Made by a program: the position numbers and the translations under genes. Shown piece by piece: positions 13,201 to 24,872 of a stretch of 64,000 nt of DNA; position 1 is the first letter of the stretch, and each line of letters opens with the position of its first letter. Source of the DNA: Corylus avellana (Eukaryota; Streptophyta; Magnoliopsida; Fagales; Betulaceae); NCBI RefSeq assembly GCF_901000735.1, contig NC_081546.1, positions 12,725,629 through 12,789,628 on the forward strand, read 5' to 3'. Under the pieces are notes generated by a model. It was given only the letters and a program-made list of their open reading frames with translations, was not told the DNA's origin and made no database searches.

Positions 13201-15858
13201 GAATCCGGCCATGCAAGAGGTAGTTCGAGCAGAGGTAATTAAACTTCTGGATGCGGGAATCATATACCCAATCTCTGACAGCAAATGGGTGAGTCCCATT
13301 CATGTGGTGCCAAAGAAGGCAGGGATTACAGTTATCAAGAACAAGGAAAATGAGTTGGTCCCCACTCGTGTGCAGTCAGGATGGAGAGTGTGCATTGACT
13401 ACAGGAAGTTAAATGCCGTGACAAGAAAAGACCATTTTCCTCTACCTTTCATCGATCAGATGTTGGAGAGATTGGCAGGCCATGAGTACTACTGTTTCCT
13501 TGATGGTTACTCCGGCTACAACCAAATTCCACTGGACCCCGAAGATCAAGAGAAGACTACTTTCACTTGTCCGTTCGGTACGTTTGCCTATCGCCGTATG
13601 CCGTTTGGATTGTGCAATGCACCAGCCACTTTTCAGCGATGCATGATCAGCATCTTTCAGATATGGTTGAACGTCACCTGGAGATCTTCATGGATGACTT
13701 CTCAGTCTTTGGTTCATCATTTGGGGAATGTCTACATCATCTCACATTGGTGCTGGTACGGTGCAAGGAGAAGAATTTGGTTCTGAATTGGGAAAAATGC
13801 CACTTCATGGTGAAACAAGGAATTGTTTTGGGGCATGTAATTTCCCACAAAGGTATCGAGGTTGACAGAGCTAAGGTTGATTTGATATCTAACCTTCCGC
13901 CCCCGCGGACAGTTAAGGAGATTCGGTCATTTCTGGGACATGCTGGGTTCTACAGAAGATTCATCAAGGACTTCAGCAAGATAGCAAGACCTCTATGTAA
14001 TCTATTGGCAAAAGATGTTCCTTTTGACTTCAATGACAAGTGCCAGACAGCCTTTGAGATTCTGAAAAAGACCTTAACTTCTACACCAATCATTCAGCCA
14101 CCTAATTGGGGGGTTCCGTTCGAGATAATGTGTGATGCCTCTGATTATGCTGTGGGAGCCGTTTTGGGTCAGCGAGTAGAGAAGATTCCGCATGTCATAT
14201 ACTATGCCAGCAAGACTCTGAATGATGCACAACTTAACTACTCCACTACTGAAAAGGAGTTGTTAGCTGTAGTGTTTGCTCTGGATAAGTTTAGATCTTA
14301 CTTGCTAGGGTCTAAAGTCTTAGTCTACTCGGATCATGCTGCACTGAAATATCTATTGTCAAAGAAAGATGCTAAATCTCGTCTCATCCGGTGGATTCTA
14401 TTGTTGCAAGAGTTTGATATTGAAATTCGAGACAAGAAGGGTTCCGAGAATGTGGTAGCTGACCATCTATCTAGGCTGGTTGTGGACTTTAATGAAAATG
14501 CTGTGCCGATTGCTGAGACATTTCCTGGTGAACAACTTATGTACATCTCTCAAAATTCTGCACCATGGTTCGCAGACATAGTGAACTACCTTGTCACTGC
14601 CCAGATGCCATCACATTGGACCAGGCAAGACAAATCAAAATTCTTGGCTGGGGTGAAGTACTTCTTTTGGGATGATCCTTACCTGTTCAAATACTGCCCA
14701 GATCAGATTATAAGGAGATGCATTCCTGAAAATGACCAGCAAAATGTCCTATCTTTTTGCCTTGATCATGCATGTGGAGGCCACTTCAGTTCTAAAAAGA
14801 CCGCGGCGAAGATTCTTCAAAGTGGATTCTATTGGCCCTCTATTTTTCGTGATGCCCATGCCTACTGTTCAGCCTGTGATAGATGCCAGAAGTTGGGGAG
14901 CATTGGAAGAAGGAATATGATGCCGCTGAACCCGATCCTTATTATGGAGTTGTTTGATGTTTGGGGCATTGATTTCATGGGTCCCTTCCCTAATTCTTAT
15001 GGGTATCTTTTCATCCTTGTGGCGGTGGATTATGTTTCCAAGTGGGTGGAGGCTATTGCCTGCAAGACTAATGATCACAGAGTCGTGTTGCAATTTTTGA
15101 AGGAAAATGTGTTCGCACGTTTTGGGACACCACGTGCCATCATCAGTGATGGGGGGAAGCATTTCTGCAACCGATATTTTGAGCAACTCATGAAGAAGTA
15201 TGGTATTACTCATAAAGTTGCAACTCCCTACCATCCTCAGACAAGTGGGCAAGTTGAGATATCCAACAGAGAAATCAAGAGGATATTAGAAAAGACGGTG
15301 AACCCGACAAGGAAGGACTGGTCTCTTCGACTCAATGACGCTCTGTGGGCATACCGGACTGCATTCAAGACTCCAATTGGCATGTCTCCCTACCGACTCG
15401 TGTATGGCAAGGCTTGTCACCTCCCTGTGGAATTGGAGCACCGGGCTTATTGGGCTATAAAGCAGCTAAATTTCAACCTCACCAAGGCTGGTGAGCAAAG
15501 GAAGTTACAGCTAGATGAATTAGAAGAATTGAGGAATGATGCCTACAACTGTGCCAAGCTATACAAAGATCAGATGAAGAAGATCCATGACCAAAACATT
15601 TTGAGAAGATCATTTGAAGTTGGTCAGAAAGTCCTCCTTTACAACTCACGTCTGCATCTGTTTCCAGGAAAGCTCAAATCCCGATGGACTGGACCATTCA
15701 TAGTGCGTGCAGTTTCTACTCATGGAGCCATCGAAATCCAGGATCCTAAGAATGGAAGTGCTCTCAAGGTCAATGGTCAGCGGTTGAAGCCATTCTTGGA
15801 ACTGGAAATTTCGGAGAGTGAGGAATTGCCTTTGGAAGATCCTACGTCGTCTACTTAA
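10282..15858 (+). pseudogene. Gag-pol polyprotein of family A copy 2, broken by three indels
   Basis: Three overlapping open frames tile the whole polyprotein with no nonsense codon. The start is the ATG at 10282. Gag carries the core domain and a CX2CX4HX4C knuckle at 11227-11268, then a coiled-coil with repeated QELKNSNSQ units (11570-11700), longer than in copy 1. Protease LLDLGAS lies near 12350, reverse transcriptase FMDD at 13687-13698, RNase H MCDASDY near 14128, the integrase zinc finger near 14760-14890, and the D, D and E core at about 14960-15280. The C-terminal integrase part ([13 protein letters not shown] near 15668) is intact. Relative to copy 1 there is a 1-base loss near 11900, a 28-base loss at 11921 next to a GGTCA direct repeat, and a 1-base loss near 13655. 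It is the less damaged of the two copies. Confidence 0.93.
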
Positions 15859-17313
15859 TCATCAGCGGTGAAAAGTCTGGCTGAAGACTGTAAACTTAGC
15901 GCTTATGGGAGGCATTCCTTTTTCTTTGGTATTTTTAGTCATTTTTTGTGTTGTTTCGTCTATCTTCATTTTTGTTTTATTTTTTTGTGTTTTTCAGGAC
16001 AGGTGTTATTATGAGTAAGTTTGGGGGTCGTCTCTTTGCTCACTCTGGTTCCTTATACCTCTTGGTATTGTGTTTCTGCCTACATTGAGGACAATGTGTG
16101 ATTCAAGTTTGGGGGTATGGAAAAACACTTTGTCTATCTTTGTCTATTTATTTTTGTTTTTATTTGTTTAGTTTTATTTGTCTTTTTGTGTCAACAAAAA
16201 AAAAAAAAAAAAAGAAAAAAAAATTGAAAAAAAAAATTATGCTATGTTTTTGTCAAGTTTGAGTTAAACTGTGACTGTGGTTTGCATTTCATTAGCTTTC
16301 TTAAAGGGTTGAACACATCATTATGTCATTTGGAGTCTGAGTCCTTTGACTTATTTTTGGGTAAAAGAGATTTCACTTGTTTTGAGATAAATTTTTATGA
16401 GCACATTAGCATGTTTTCTGTGAGGTATGATGTTTGAGCTTAAGCTTGTTCTCTTTGAGATTTGTTGGATGACCTATTGATGAATAACCATTGGCTTGCA
16501 AGATATATATAAAAAAATAAAAAATAAAAAAATAAAATAAAAAAAGAGAAGAAAAAAGAAAATAAAGATCATGTTGAGTTTTTCACTGAGTAACCGGACC
16601 TCTTGCCTCGTTAAGCATTGAGTGTTCGCGTCAAAAGGTGTGAAGTTCAGTGTTAATTTATGATATGGCTAATCTGACTTCGTAGCCTTTTTGACTTAAG
16701 TTAATAAGCCCTTAGAGATGTTCTACATCTAGTGCCCTAAAGCCACCTGGCTTGGGAGTCATTGGCCTAACACTTGTTACATGAGTCATTTAGAAAGCTT
16801 AAGGGAGTTAGACATTGCAAGGCCTATTAAAAAAAAAAAAAAAAAATGCATATCTTGCCTCGGTTGTTTCATTTGTTAGGGATTCTTTCAAATTTTATGG
16901 AACTTATCTTGAGTTTAAACAGAAAGCTTCATGATTATATGCTAATTACACTTTACACATTTCAGAACATATGAGGTCTCAATTGTCCATTTATGAGTAA
17001 TTTGATTTTGGATTTCCTTTTGACTGTTATGATGGTGTTTGTCTTTTTTAGTTTGCTCATGAATAAGAACCATGGTTCATGTGAAACTTCTTTCTTGTTA
17101 ACAACATAGTGCACAATGTTTGTGGGTATCATTCATGTTAAGCCCTCACGAGACTTCACTCGTCCACTAGGGATGCCTAGGGGTTTAAAAGGCTTATTGC
17201 ATATGCTAAATGCAATCGTCTCTCCCACGAAAGAGGATTTATGTTTCTTGCTTTCATTTTATTTTTCGTTTTGTTTTGCTAAGGGACTAGCAAAATGTAA
17301 GTTTGGGGGTGTT
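15859..17313 (+). other. 3' internal non-coding region and polypurine tract of copy 2
   Basis: No gene is supported here. Three copies of AAGTTTGGGGGT occur at 16017-16028, 16105-16116 and 17299-17310. The last is followed by GTT and the LTR start, so it is the likely plus-strand primer. Between them are A-rich tracts (16195-16230, 16498-16565, 16829-16846). A block around 16580-16830 (TTTTTCACTGAGTAACCGGA, GGGAGTCATTGGCCTAACAC) recurs in family C (23120-23330, reverse), family B (39750-40000, reverse) and element D (33800-34060). Confidence 0.75.
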
Positions 17314-18501
17314 TGATAAGTGCCAAATATTGCATATTTGGACCCCTTTATTTACATTAGTTAATCCTTTAGCTGTGTCGTTATTTAATATTTTGTGTTA
17401 GTTTTGTGTTTTTAGTGTTTTGTAGGTCATTGAAGAAAAACTGCAGCTTTAAAGGGAAAAATGCAAAGTTTGGAAGAAAGCATACTTTGAGAAGACCTAG
17501 ATTGTGTGGTTAAGTCTAACCAAATCTAAGGAAAGGTTAAATCAGATTAAAGTTCAGATTGGATAAGATTTCGGATCGGATTCAAATTCAGATTCTGCAC
17601 ACGTCTTAGTATTTTGACCATAACTCTCCGCTCAAATATCGGATTGAAGTGATTCAAACGGCATTGGAAAGCTAGCTCAAAATACTACAATTTGTTGTGA
17701 AATAGGATTTTCGTAATTCGTACAGTTACTATGTCAAAATCGCACCGCAATTAAAGGACACAAATCTGGACGAATCCTATTCCGATTTCAGACTTCTATT
17801 TTGACTGGGAGACAGACTTCCGAATTATCTAAGTTTACTTGGGCTTCTAGGACTTCCCTAAGCCTATAAATAGACTTCTTTGCATTCAAGAAAATAGACA
17901 CAATCCTAGAGAGCAAAATTCTTTTGTTTAGTTTTTCTTTAGGTTTAGGTTTAGGTTCAGATTTTATTTTTTATGTAGAGCTAAATTCCCAACTAAGGTT
18001 GGGGATGAAGCCTCACCGATGAAGAACATCAATACTTTTATGTAAGTTTTTATTATTCTGATTTTATTGGGTTTTATATTTCAATTGTTTTACTTCTAAT
18101 CAATTGTATGGAGTGATTCTTGGATATCTCTTGTGATTCAAGGATACATGTGATGATTTGAGATAATTTCATATGATTGATTGCTTGGCTTTTAACTCAT
18201 AAAAATTGGATATCCCTTGTGATTTGTTCTACGGATACATCTGGTGTTTCAATTGAATTTGGATTCCTTTTGTGATTTGGTCAATGAATGGATACATGGG
18301 ATGGTTTTGATTAATTCTTTGAAGCATAGTAAAACATATCTATGATTTAATTTGTGAGAACTTCGGATTAATATTGATGAACATAAAGTATGTTGTTATA
18401 ATTTGGTGAGTGTGAATTCCCAAACCTTAGTACATTTATCCTTAGATTTACTTATTTTATTTAGTTTATGTTTATCCTTTAATTTTCAAAACTCAAAAAT
18501 C
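17314..18501 (+). repeat. 3' LTR of family A copy 2 (3'-truncated)
   Basis: It starts TGATAAGTGCCAAATATTGC after the polypurine tract. TATAAATA lies at 17865-17872. It stops after ACTCAAAAATC at 18501, where reverse-strand family B gag begins, so the terminal segment through GCACAACA is absent. Confidence 0.88.
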
Positions 18502-19715
18502 TAAACCCTCCTCTTCTGGGTCTTGGGCTGGTTGAACTTTTTGTTGAGAGTTGCTTTGCTGTCCTTGAGGATTTCGACTTTTCCTACTGGCACTCCATGA
18601 GGAACCGGGGTGGTTGTGCCACCCTGAATTATAAGTGTTGGAATAAGGATTGTTCTTGGGAGGATAAGTGTGCTGTCCCACATAATTGGCTGCTCTTGAT
18701 CTGCAGATAAATACAAAGGGCAGGTCTCAATAGTGTGATCTAAATGAGAACACATGGCACATACCTGGGGTTGGGTGGCTAGCTGAATAGGAGAGATGTT
18801 CTGAGTGGTCATGGAGTTTACTAGCATATTTAATGTCTTCTGCAAGGCAGCTATCTGATTTTGCACTTTGTTGTTTTCTTTATACCTGCCTTTACTCCTT
18901 ACACCTTGTCTCCCTTTGGATGAGAATTATTGGGTGTGTTCACTCAACATCTCAAAAAGCTTTATGGCTTCCTCACTACTCTTTCCCATCAGCACACCTC
19001 CACAAGCTGTATCAACAACACCCTTGTTACAATTATCTAACCCTTCATAAAAGATTTGTACCTGGTCATCTTGAGATATGTTGTGATTTGGACACTTAAG
19101 GAGCATCATATGGAAGTGATCCCATGCTTCAAAGAAAGGGTCTCCATCTCTTTGTTGGAATGATTGCAGCTCCCTTCTAAGTTGCCTTGTCCTTTGAGCT
19201 GGGAAAAACTTCTTTAGGAACTTGGTGGTCAATTCTTCCCAAGTATGAATGGACTCTGCAGGCAAGGAATTGTACCACAGTTTAGCATTATCTTTCAAGG
19301 AAAAAGGAAAGAGAACTAACCTGAGTCTCTCTTGAGTGAGGCCTTGAACATTCTACAACTTGCATAAGTCAAAGAATTCCTTAAGATGCAAGTTGGGATC
19401 CTTAGTAGCTGTGCCTCTGAAGTGAGTCAATGCATTGAGGATTTGGGGAAAGATATAATAACTTCCCTCCACCTCTGGTTGATATGCTATGCATGAGGGT
19501 TGATGGAGGTTTGTTGACACGTATGCTTGCTTCATTGGTCTCCTCACTCGTGGTGGATTTGCTTCTAGGGGTCTTGGCCCAATTGGATTTTCTGGTACGT
19601 CTTCCATTTCAACTTCTTCTTCTCCTTCTTTGTCTCTAGGTCGTTGTCGAATTGTTCGCTCAACTTCAGGAACAAGGGGAAAAACGGTTGAGGCTTGAGA
19701 TCGACGACCTTGCAT
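18502..19715 (-). pseudogene. Family B gag fragment (element B1)
   Basis: Reading right to left, the protein starts MQGRRSQAST (19715), continues with a P/E/R-rich segment and LHLKEFFDLCKL. It then has the gag core with DNAKLWYNSLPAES (from 19295), FLKKFFPAQRTRQL and VQIFYEGL. The zinc knuckle CAMCSHLDHTIETC (CX2CX4HX4C) is near 18735-18780. A frame break near 19350 and a stop after the core make it non-functional. The same protein is encoded by element B2 at 48076-49472. It is cut at 18502, so no protease or pol follows. Confidence 0.85.
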
Positions 19716-19986
19716 GAACTTGCCAGCTTCAGCACTGCCTAGTCCGGATGCTCTCTGGAACTGCGCTCGATCCTAGGTTGGTACATTCGATCGCAGTGCG
19801 CTTGATCGCACTTGGCTGACGATTGATCGCAATCACAGAATGTGAATCTGCAACCTGAAACAGAAAACAGAAAAGTTAAGGAAAACAAGAAATTCTTTTA
19901 GATTTTTTTTGCTAATACTAAACTAAAAATTAAAAATTAAAATAACAAAACTAAAGGAAGATAAATTTAAACAAAATTCGCCGCAA

Positions 19987-20004
19987 TCCCCGGCAACGGC
20001 GCCA
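19987..20004 (-). other. Primer-binding site (tRNA-Asp), element B1
   Basis: The plus strand reads TCCCCGGCAACGGCGCCA, so the minus strand is a perfect complement of the tRNA-Asp 3' end. The leader between it and gag (19716-19986) has a cluster of GCGCTCGATC/ATCGCA motifs at about 19755-19840 and an A-rich stretch. Confidence 0.87.
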
Positions 20005-20010
20005 AAAACT

Positions 20011-21322
20011 TGTTGTACAAAAATATACCTAAATTAATAGGTAAATAATAGTACGTTTTACCTGCAAGTGCACAAGGTCAACATGGTAGTATAGGGTGCA
20101 AGTACAGGATCATTCCCACGAGGATTGCTGAATTTATGTTTAAAAATAGATTCCTTAAGCAAAAGCAAAATAAAGATTGATTGTTGATGTGATGATAACA
20201 AAGGGTAGGGTTTTGATATCCACCACTAATTATGTTAAACTAGTATATCAATATGCCAATGCATTGATCAGGTTATGCATATTAAATGTTTGCCAACCTA
20301 AGGGTTAAACTCTAACTCCTTAAGCTATTAATTTCCCTAAGCAACGAGTTAGGCATGGGTGTATACTCTGACTCTTTTCTTTCCTAAAGGATTTAGCATG
20401 GTATATACTAAGTTGTTTTTTAGAAAAGCATATGTTCTATGAAAATCGACAAACACACAGGGCCTAGGGCATGGGTGTATACTCCTAGTTCCCTATGTTG
20501 ATTAACCCAAGAATCGCGGTGTGGATTCTTTTGTTACTTAAGTTAAACCCAGGACTCGGCTATCCAAATTGATCTAACTAACAAGTCCATACTATATGCA
20601 AATGTTGATCAGGCATACACATATGAGGAATTCATACAAGCAGGTATTAATCAAGTTAAATAGCACAACATGATCATCACATGGCGCCAATATTGAAATA
20701 TTAATTTAACATAACTAGGGCTTCAATCTAGCCCTACTAAATAAATTAGCTACACAGAGAGTTGATGTTAAACATCTTCATAAAATAAAAGAAAAGAAAG
20801 AATAAACCCGAGACTTGAACTTGAGAGCTCCTATTCTTCTCCCTTCTCCAAGCCTACCTATTCTAAAGGCTTAGGAGTCTATTTATAGACTTTAGAAGTC
20901 TTTGGAAAAGTAGTAAACCCTAGGATTTTCGCAGGGTTTCAATCCTATTACAATTTGGAGTTTGAAAAACCCTAATATGGAAATAGGGACATTGTAGCCG
21001 CCACTTGGAGTGCCTCCTGCGCACGGGTGCGCTCGATCGCACGTACGCGATCGATCCCTCTTTTGCCTTCGCTCGATCATACCTGGCCTGGCTCGTGCAG
21101 CATCTTCTCTGGTATTGCGCTCGATCGTAAGTACTAGGGAGCTCCAATTTTTCCATATTCTCTTTTTGAGCCTAAATCACCCAGTTTTACTTCACTTTCT
21201 TCCAAAAGCCTGTAAAAACATTAAAAACACAAAAAGGAATTAAAATGGCCTAATTAATTACAACCAAAGGATTAAAACATGTAAGATAAGGGCTGAAAAT
21301 ATGAATATTTTAGCACTTATCA
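20011..21322 (-). repeat. Family B 5' LTR of element B1
   Basis: On the plus strand it runs from TGTTGTACAA to GCACTTATCA, which is the reverse of TGATAAGTGC...TTGTACAACA. The reverse TATA box TATTTATA is at 20880-20887. A run of TCGATCGA-type motifs is at 21020-21135, in U3 upstream of the promoter. Length is about 1.31 kb. Confidence 0.88.
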
Positions 21323-21492
21323 GAATCCGCATCCTGAATCAGAAAACAAAAAAGTTAGGGAAAACGAAAAATGCTTTTTTTTTTTTTTTTTGATAACAAC
21401 TAAATTAAAAATTGAAAATTAAAATAACACAACTAAAGGAAAATAATTTTGAACAAAATTCGCCGCAATCCCCAGCAACGGCGCCAAAAACT
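21323..21492 (-). other. Leader stub with primer-binding site between two family B LTRs
   Basis: About 170 bases match the leader of element B1 (compare 19840-20010): GAATCCGCATCCTGAATCAG, a T tract, then the primer site at 21469-21486 (TCCCCAGCAACGGCGCCA, one mismatch). It joins the LTR on its right in the normal 5' LTR order, but on its left another LTR replaces gag. Confidence 0.8.
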
Positions 21493-22848
21493 TGTTGTTC
21501 ACAATTGCCTACCTAAATTAATAGGCAAATAATTGTGTGTTTTACCCGCAAGTGCACGAGGTCAACACAGTAATATAGTGTGCAAATACGGAATCATTCT
21601 CACGAGGATTGCTGAATCTTGCTTAAAATCAATTGCAAAAGTAAACTAAAATAAAGATTGGGTTAAGTTGATAATGAGAAAAAGGTAGGGCTTTGACATC
21701 CACCGCTAATTATATTTAGCTAATATATCAATATGCCAATGTTTTGATCATGTTATGAATATCTAATGTTTGTCAACCTAAGGGCATTGGTGTCTACTCC
21801 TTAAGCTATTGATTTCCCTAAGCAACGATTAGGCATGGGTGTCTACTCTAATTCTTTTCTTTCTTAAAGAATTTAGCATGGGTGTCTACTAAGTTGTTCT
21901 TTATGAAAGCATAAAAATTGTGGAAATCGACAAACACATGAGGCCTAGGGCATGGGTGTCTACTCCCGATTCCCCATGTTGATTAACCCAGGAACCCGGT
22001 GTAGATTACTTTTGTTACTTATGTTAAACCCAAGACTTGGTCATCCAAATTGATTTAACTAACTAGTCCATACCACATGCGCATGTTGATCAGGCACATA
22101 TATGAGGAATTCATGAAACTAGGTATTAATCAAGTTAGATATCATAACAAGATCATCACAAAGGCGCCAATATTGAAATATTACATAAACATAATTAGGG
22201 CTTCAATCTAGCCCTACTAATAAATTAGTTACACATAAAATTGATGTTAAATATCTTCATAAAATAAAATAAAAGAAAGGAAAAGAATAAACCCCGAGAC
22301 TTGAACTTGAAGAGCTCCTATTCTTCTCCTTACAAGGCATATCTATTCTAGAGGCTTAAGTGTCTATTTATAGGCTTTAAAAGTCCTTGACAAAGTAGTA
22401 AACCTAGGGATTTCGTAGGGTTTCAAAACCTATTACAATTGGGAGTTGGAAAACCCTAATATGGAAAGAATACCAATCTGGCCGCCACTTGATATGTCTC
22501 CTGCACATGGGTGCGATCAATCGCAACCCGTGTGTGCTCAATCGCAGGTCTGCGATCGATCCTCTTCTAGCATACACTCGATTGCTCCTGGCCTGGATTG
22601 TGCTTTGTCTTCTTGGGTATTGCACTTGATCGCAGGTACCTTGTGATTGATCGCAGTGTCAAAGAACTCCTAATTTTCCATCTTCTCTCTTTTGAGCCCA
22701 AATCATCTAGATTTACTTCATTTTCTTCCAAAAGCCTACAAAAGTATGAAAAACACAAAAAGGAATTAAAATGACCTAATTAACCAAAACCAAAGGATTA
22801 AAATATGTAAGTTAAGGGCTAAAAATATGAATATTTTAGCACTTATCA
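21493..22848 (-). repeat. Second family B LTR, reverse orientation
   Basis: It runs TGTTGTTCACAATTGCC ... GCACTTATCA on the plus strand, about 1.36 kb. It diverges clearly from the LTR at 20011-21322, for example by extra GCATGGGTGTCTACTC phrases at 21784-21965 that are also found in the B2 LTRs. A TCGATCGA-motif cluster lies at 22500-22660. The right side (22849 on) is not a polypurine tract but the interior of family C 3' sequence, so this LTR appears inserted there. Confidence 0.85.
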
Positions 22849-24049
22849 GGTTCTCATTCATTAACTGGAAATTACAAATCAGCTCCAAAAATGGCATTTA
22901 TGAGATATTACAAGATTCAACTAGTGTACGTGAACTCAACATATTGTCATGTGATTTCAAAACTAATCTCAATCATGCATGGATCAACACTCAGAATTCA
23001 TTAGACTCCCCATTGGATTAACAACCAAGGCAAAACAATTTCCCTTTTTTTTTTTTTTCTTTTTTCTTTTTTTTTTTTTTTTCTTTTTGATAGCACTTAG
23101 CTCCCTTAAGCTTTCTGATTGACCCATGTATCGAGTGTTAGGCCAATGACTCCTAAACCAGACAATTTTAGGGCATTAGATGTAAAGACCCCTCTAAGGA
23201 CTTACTAACTCGGGTCAAAAAGGCTATGAAGCTAAGCTAGTTTTTATCAATCAAACAAAAATTCTCACTGTTTGACGTGAACACTCACTACTTAATGAGG
23301 CAAGGGAGCCGGTTACTTGGTGGAAAGCTCAAATTGATCAATTTTTTTTTTTGAAATTAATGCCAAGGTTATTTTGCCAATAAGTTATCCAACTACATTC
23401 CAAATATTGAAGCCAAACATCACTGATTCTAGATTTTATGCCCCACAGACTACATGCTAGTATGCTTGTGAAAATCAAGTTAAAACAAGTAATATCTCAT
23501 GCGTCCAATGAAAGTAACACAATTTGAATTCCTTATTCAAGTGATCATGTGTTTATTATATTAAGCCTATCAATGAATTTCAAACCATAACAGGAAAATT
23601 AATTGCATGCTCAGAACTAACATGTATGCCTACACCCCCCAACTTAAAATACACAATGTCCTCAGTGTGTGGATAGAGACAATAAAGCAATACAAGGGAG
23701 AAGAGTACTTGACCTGTCACTGCAGCGCGAAAGAAGATGCCCCCGCATTAAATGGCAGCCGCAATAAAATGGAGCGCAGCAGTGCTTGCTGGTCCTCAAA
23801 TCTTTCATCTGCTAGGCACTTGTCCTCCGCCCTCTAGGTAGCAAGCTCAGATCGATGCTCCGTCAGATCTTTATGGAGGGACTAGTATTGTGACATGCTC
23901 ATGGTGACAGTCTCTACTGCTCCCTCTCTCCACTGGCTCAACTGCAGGTAGATCATTGTGCATAGGTCCATTAGCATCCCTGACTACCTCAGCTGTTGCG
24001 GGCACCTGACGTCATCTCAGCATGTGGGAACAACTCTGGTTCCACTGGA
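22849..24049 (-). other. 3' internal region of family C
   Basis: No gene is supported. On the minus strand it carries the same blocks as the 3' internal region of family A: the poly(A)-rich tract (23042-23090 as T on plus), the block around 23100-23330 related to 16580-16830, and a polypurine-tract-like AAGTTGGGGGG (reverse of 23628-23647) next to a GGACATTGTG phrase. The true tract and LTR are absent. Confidence 0.7.
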
Positions 24050-24872
24050 TCAGGCCAAACTGAAGGGGAGCAAAAATAAGCCCATCCTCAAGTGTACCCT
24101 CAATGCCTCGCGTCTGAAGGAGATGGGTGATGAGAAAAGGGAAGGGAAGTCCTTATGATGATGACCCATAAGTGCAGTGCACAATTGCCCTCTCCTAAAA
24201 CTTATGCATCTAATCCCCAATGAGCTGAGGAATGGAAAACCAAAAATTTCTCTAAAAAGCATACAAAGACGCGAGGAAGGGACCACGCCGCTGAGTTTTG
24301 TGTCCAAATGGACACGCATTCCACTGCAAAATACAATCCACGAACCAGAGTCTAGAAGGCAGAAAAACTTTGCCTATGCAGTTGCGGAGATCATCGGTGT
24401 AACGGCCATGGCAAATGTCATCCACAATGTGCTGAAGTGTAAGCTTGGAAGGTAAGTCGAAGTACCAAAGGGTCCCATCCCTAGCCAAAATATCCAACGG
24501 GCACTCATAGGAGCATTGCAAAGTAGCAGCAATGTCGGCAGTGATCAGCTCAATGTCTATGCCAGCCACAGATGAGGATAGGATGCCCGATCGAGTACAG
24601 TCGAATGTGAGATTGTGATAAAATTCTCGGACCAGGCCTTCATAAGCAACAGGACTGACTGGTTAGAAAAGCGATGTGAGGCCACGGCACTTGCATTCTT
24701 CGACTGCCCATTTTGTAGCTTGGAGATTCTTAAAAATTGTGTCGATGGCAAAAGAGGTCTCCAACATGAGCTTCCTTTGCATCCCATGGCATGGTAGGGG
24801 CGGGGCTAGAGCCTCGAAAGTGGTGTCCGAAGTGGAGGAAGACTGAGAGGTGGAAGTTTGGACCTTAGGCAT
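24050..24872 (-). pseudogene. Extra ORF of family C, putative plant transposon protein domain
   Basis: On the minus strand the frame opens at MPKVQTSTSQ (24872) with a Ser/Thr-rich head. It continues through VEECKCRGLTSLF and a segment with ELITADIAATLQCSYECP (near 24540), then LWFVDCILQWNACPFGHKTQ (near 24350-24290), and decays after PFLASLYAF. The pattern matches what I recall of the 'putative plant transposon protein' domain (PF20167-like) found in chimeric gypsy elements. The corresponding ORF of element B2 (41784-41080) shares LW.VDCIL...A.P.GHKTQR. Frame breaks lie near 24660 and 24570. The function is unknown; its position after integrase is where envelope-like ORFs sit in some Athila elements, but I see no membrane segment. 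Confidence 0.6.

Larger units (their letters stand above)
8666..18501 (+). mobile_element. Family A Athila/Tat-type retrotransposon, copy 2 (both outer LTR ends missing)
   Basis: The layout is 5' LTR (8666-9838), primer site, leader, gag-pol (10282-15858), long 3' internal region (15859-17313) and 3' LTR (17314-18501). The 5' LTR lacks about its first 155 bases (compare 17314-17469). The 3' LTR lacks about its last 140 bases (compare 9699-9838). No target-site duplication can be found because both outer termini are gone. The two LTRs differ at roughly two dozen places over their shared kilobase by eye, so the insertion is not brand new. Confidence 0.9.

Noticed and set aside
21020..21135. Regularly spaced short palindromes that might suggest a CRISPR-like array
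   Set aside because: The motifs vary, spacing is irregular, and the context is a eukaryotic LTR; no CRISPR array exists here.
24050..24872. Retroviral envelope-like gene in family C
   Set aside because: Position fits, but no signal peptide, transmembrane segment or coiled coil of that kind is visible; the motifs fit the plant transposon protein family better.
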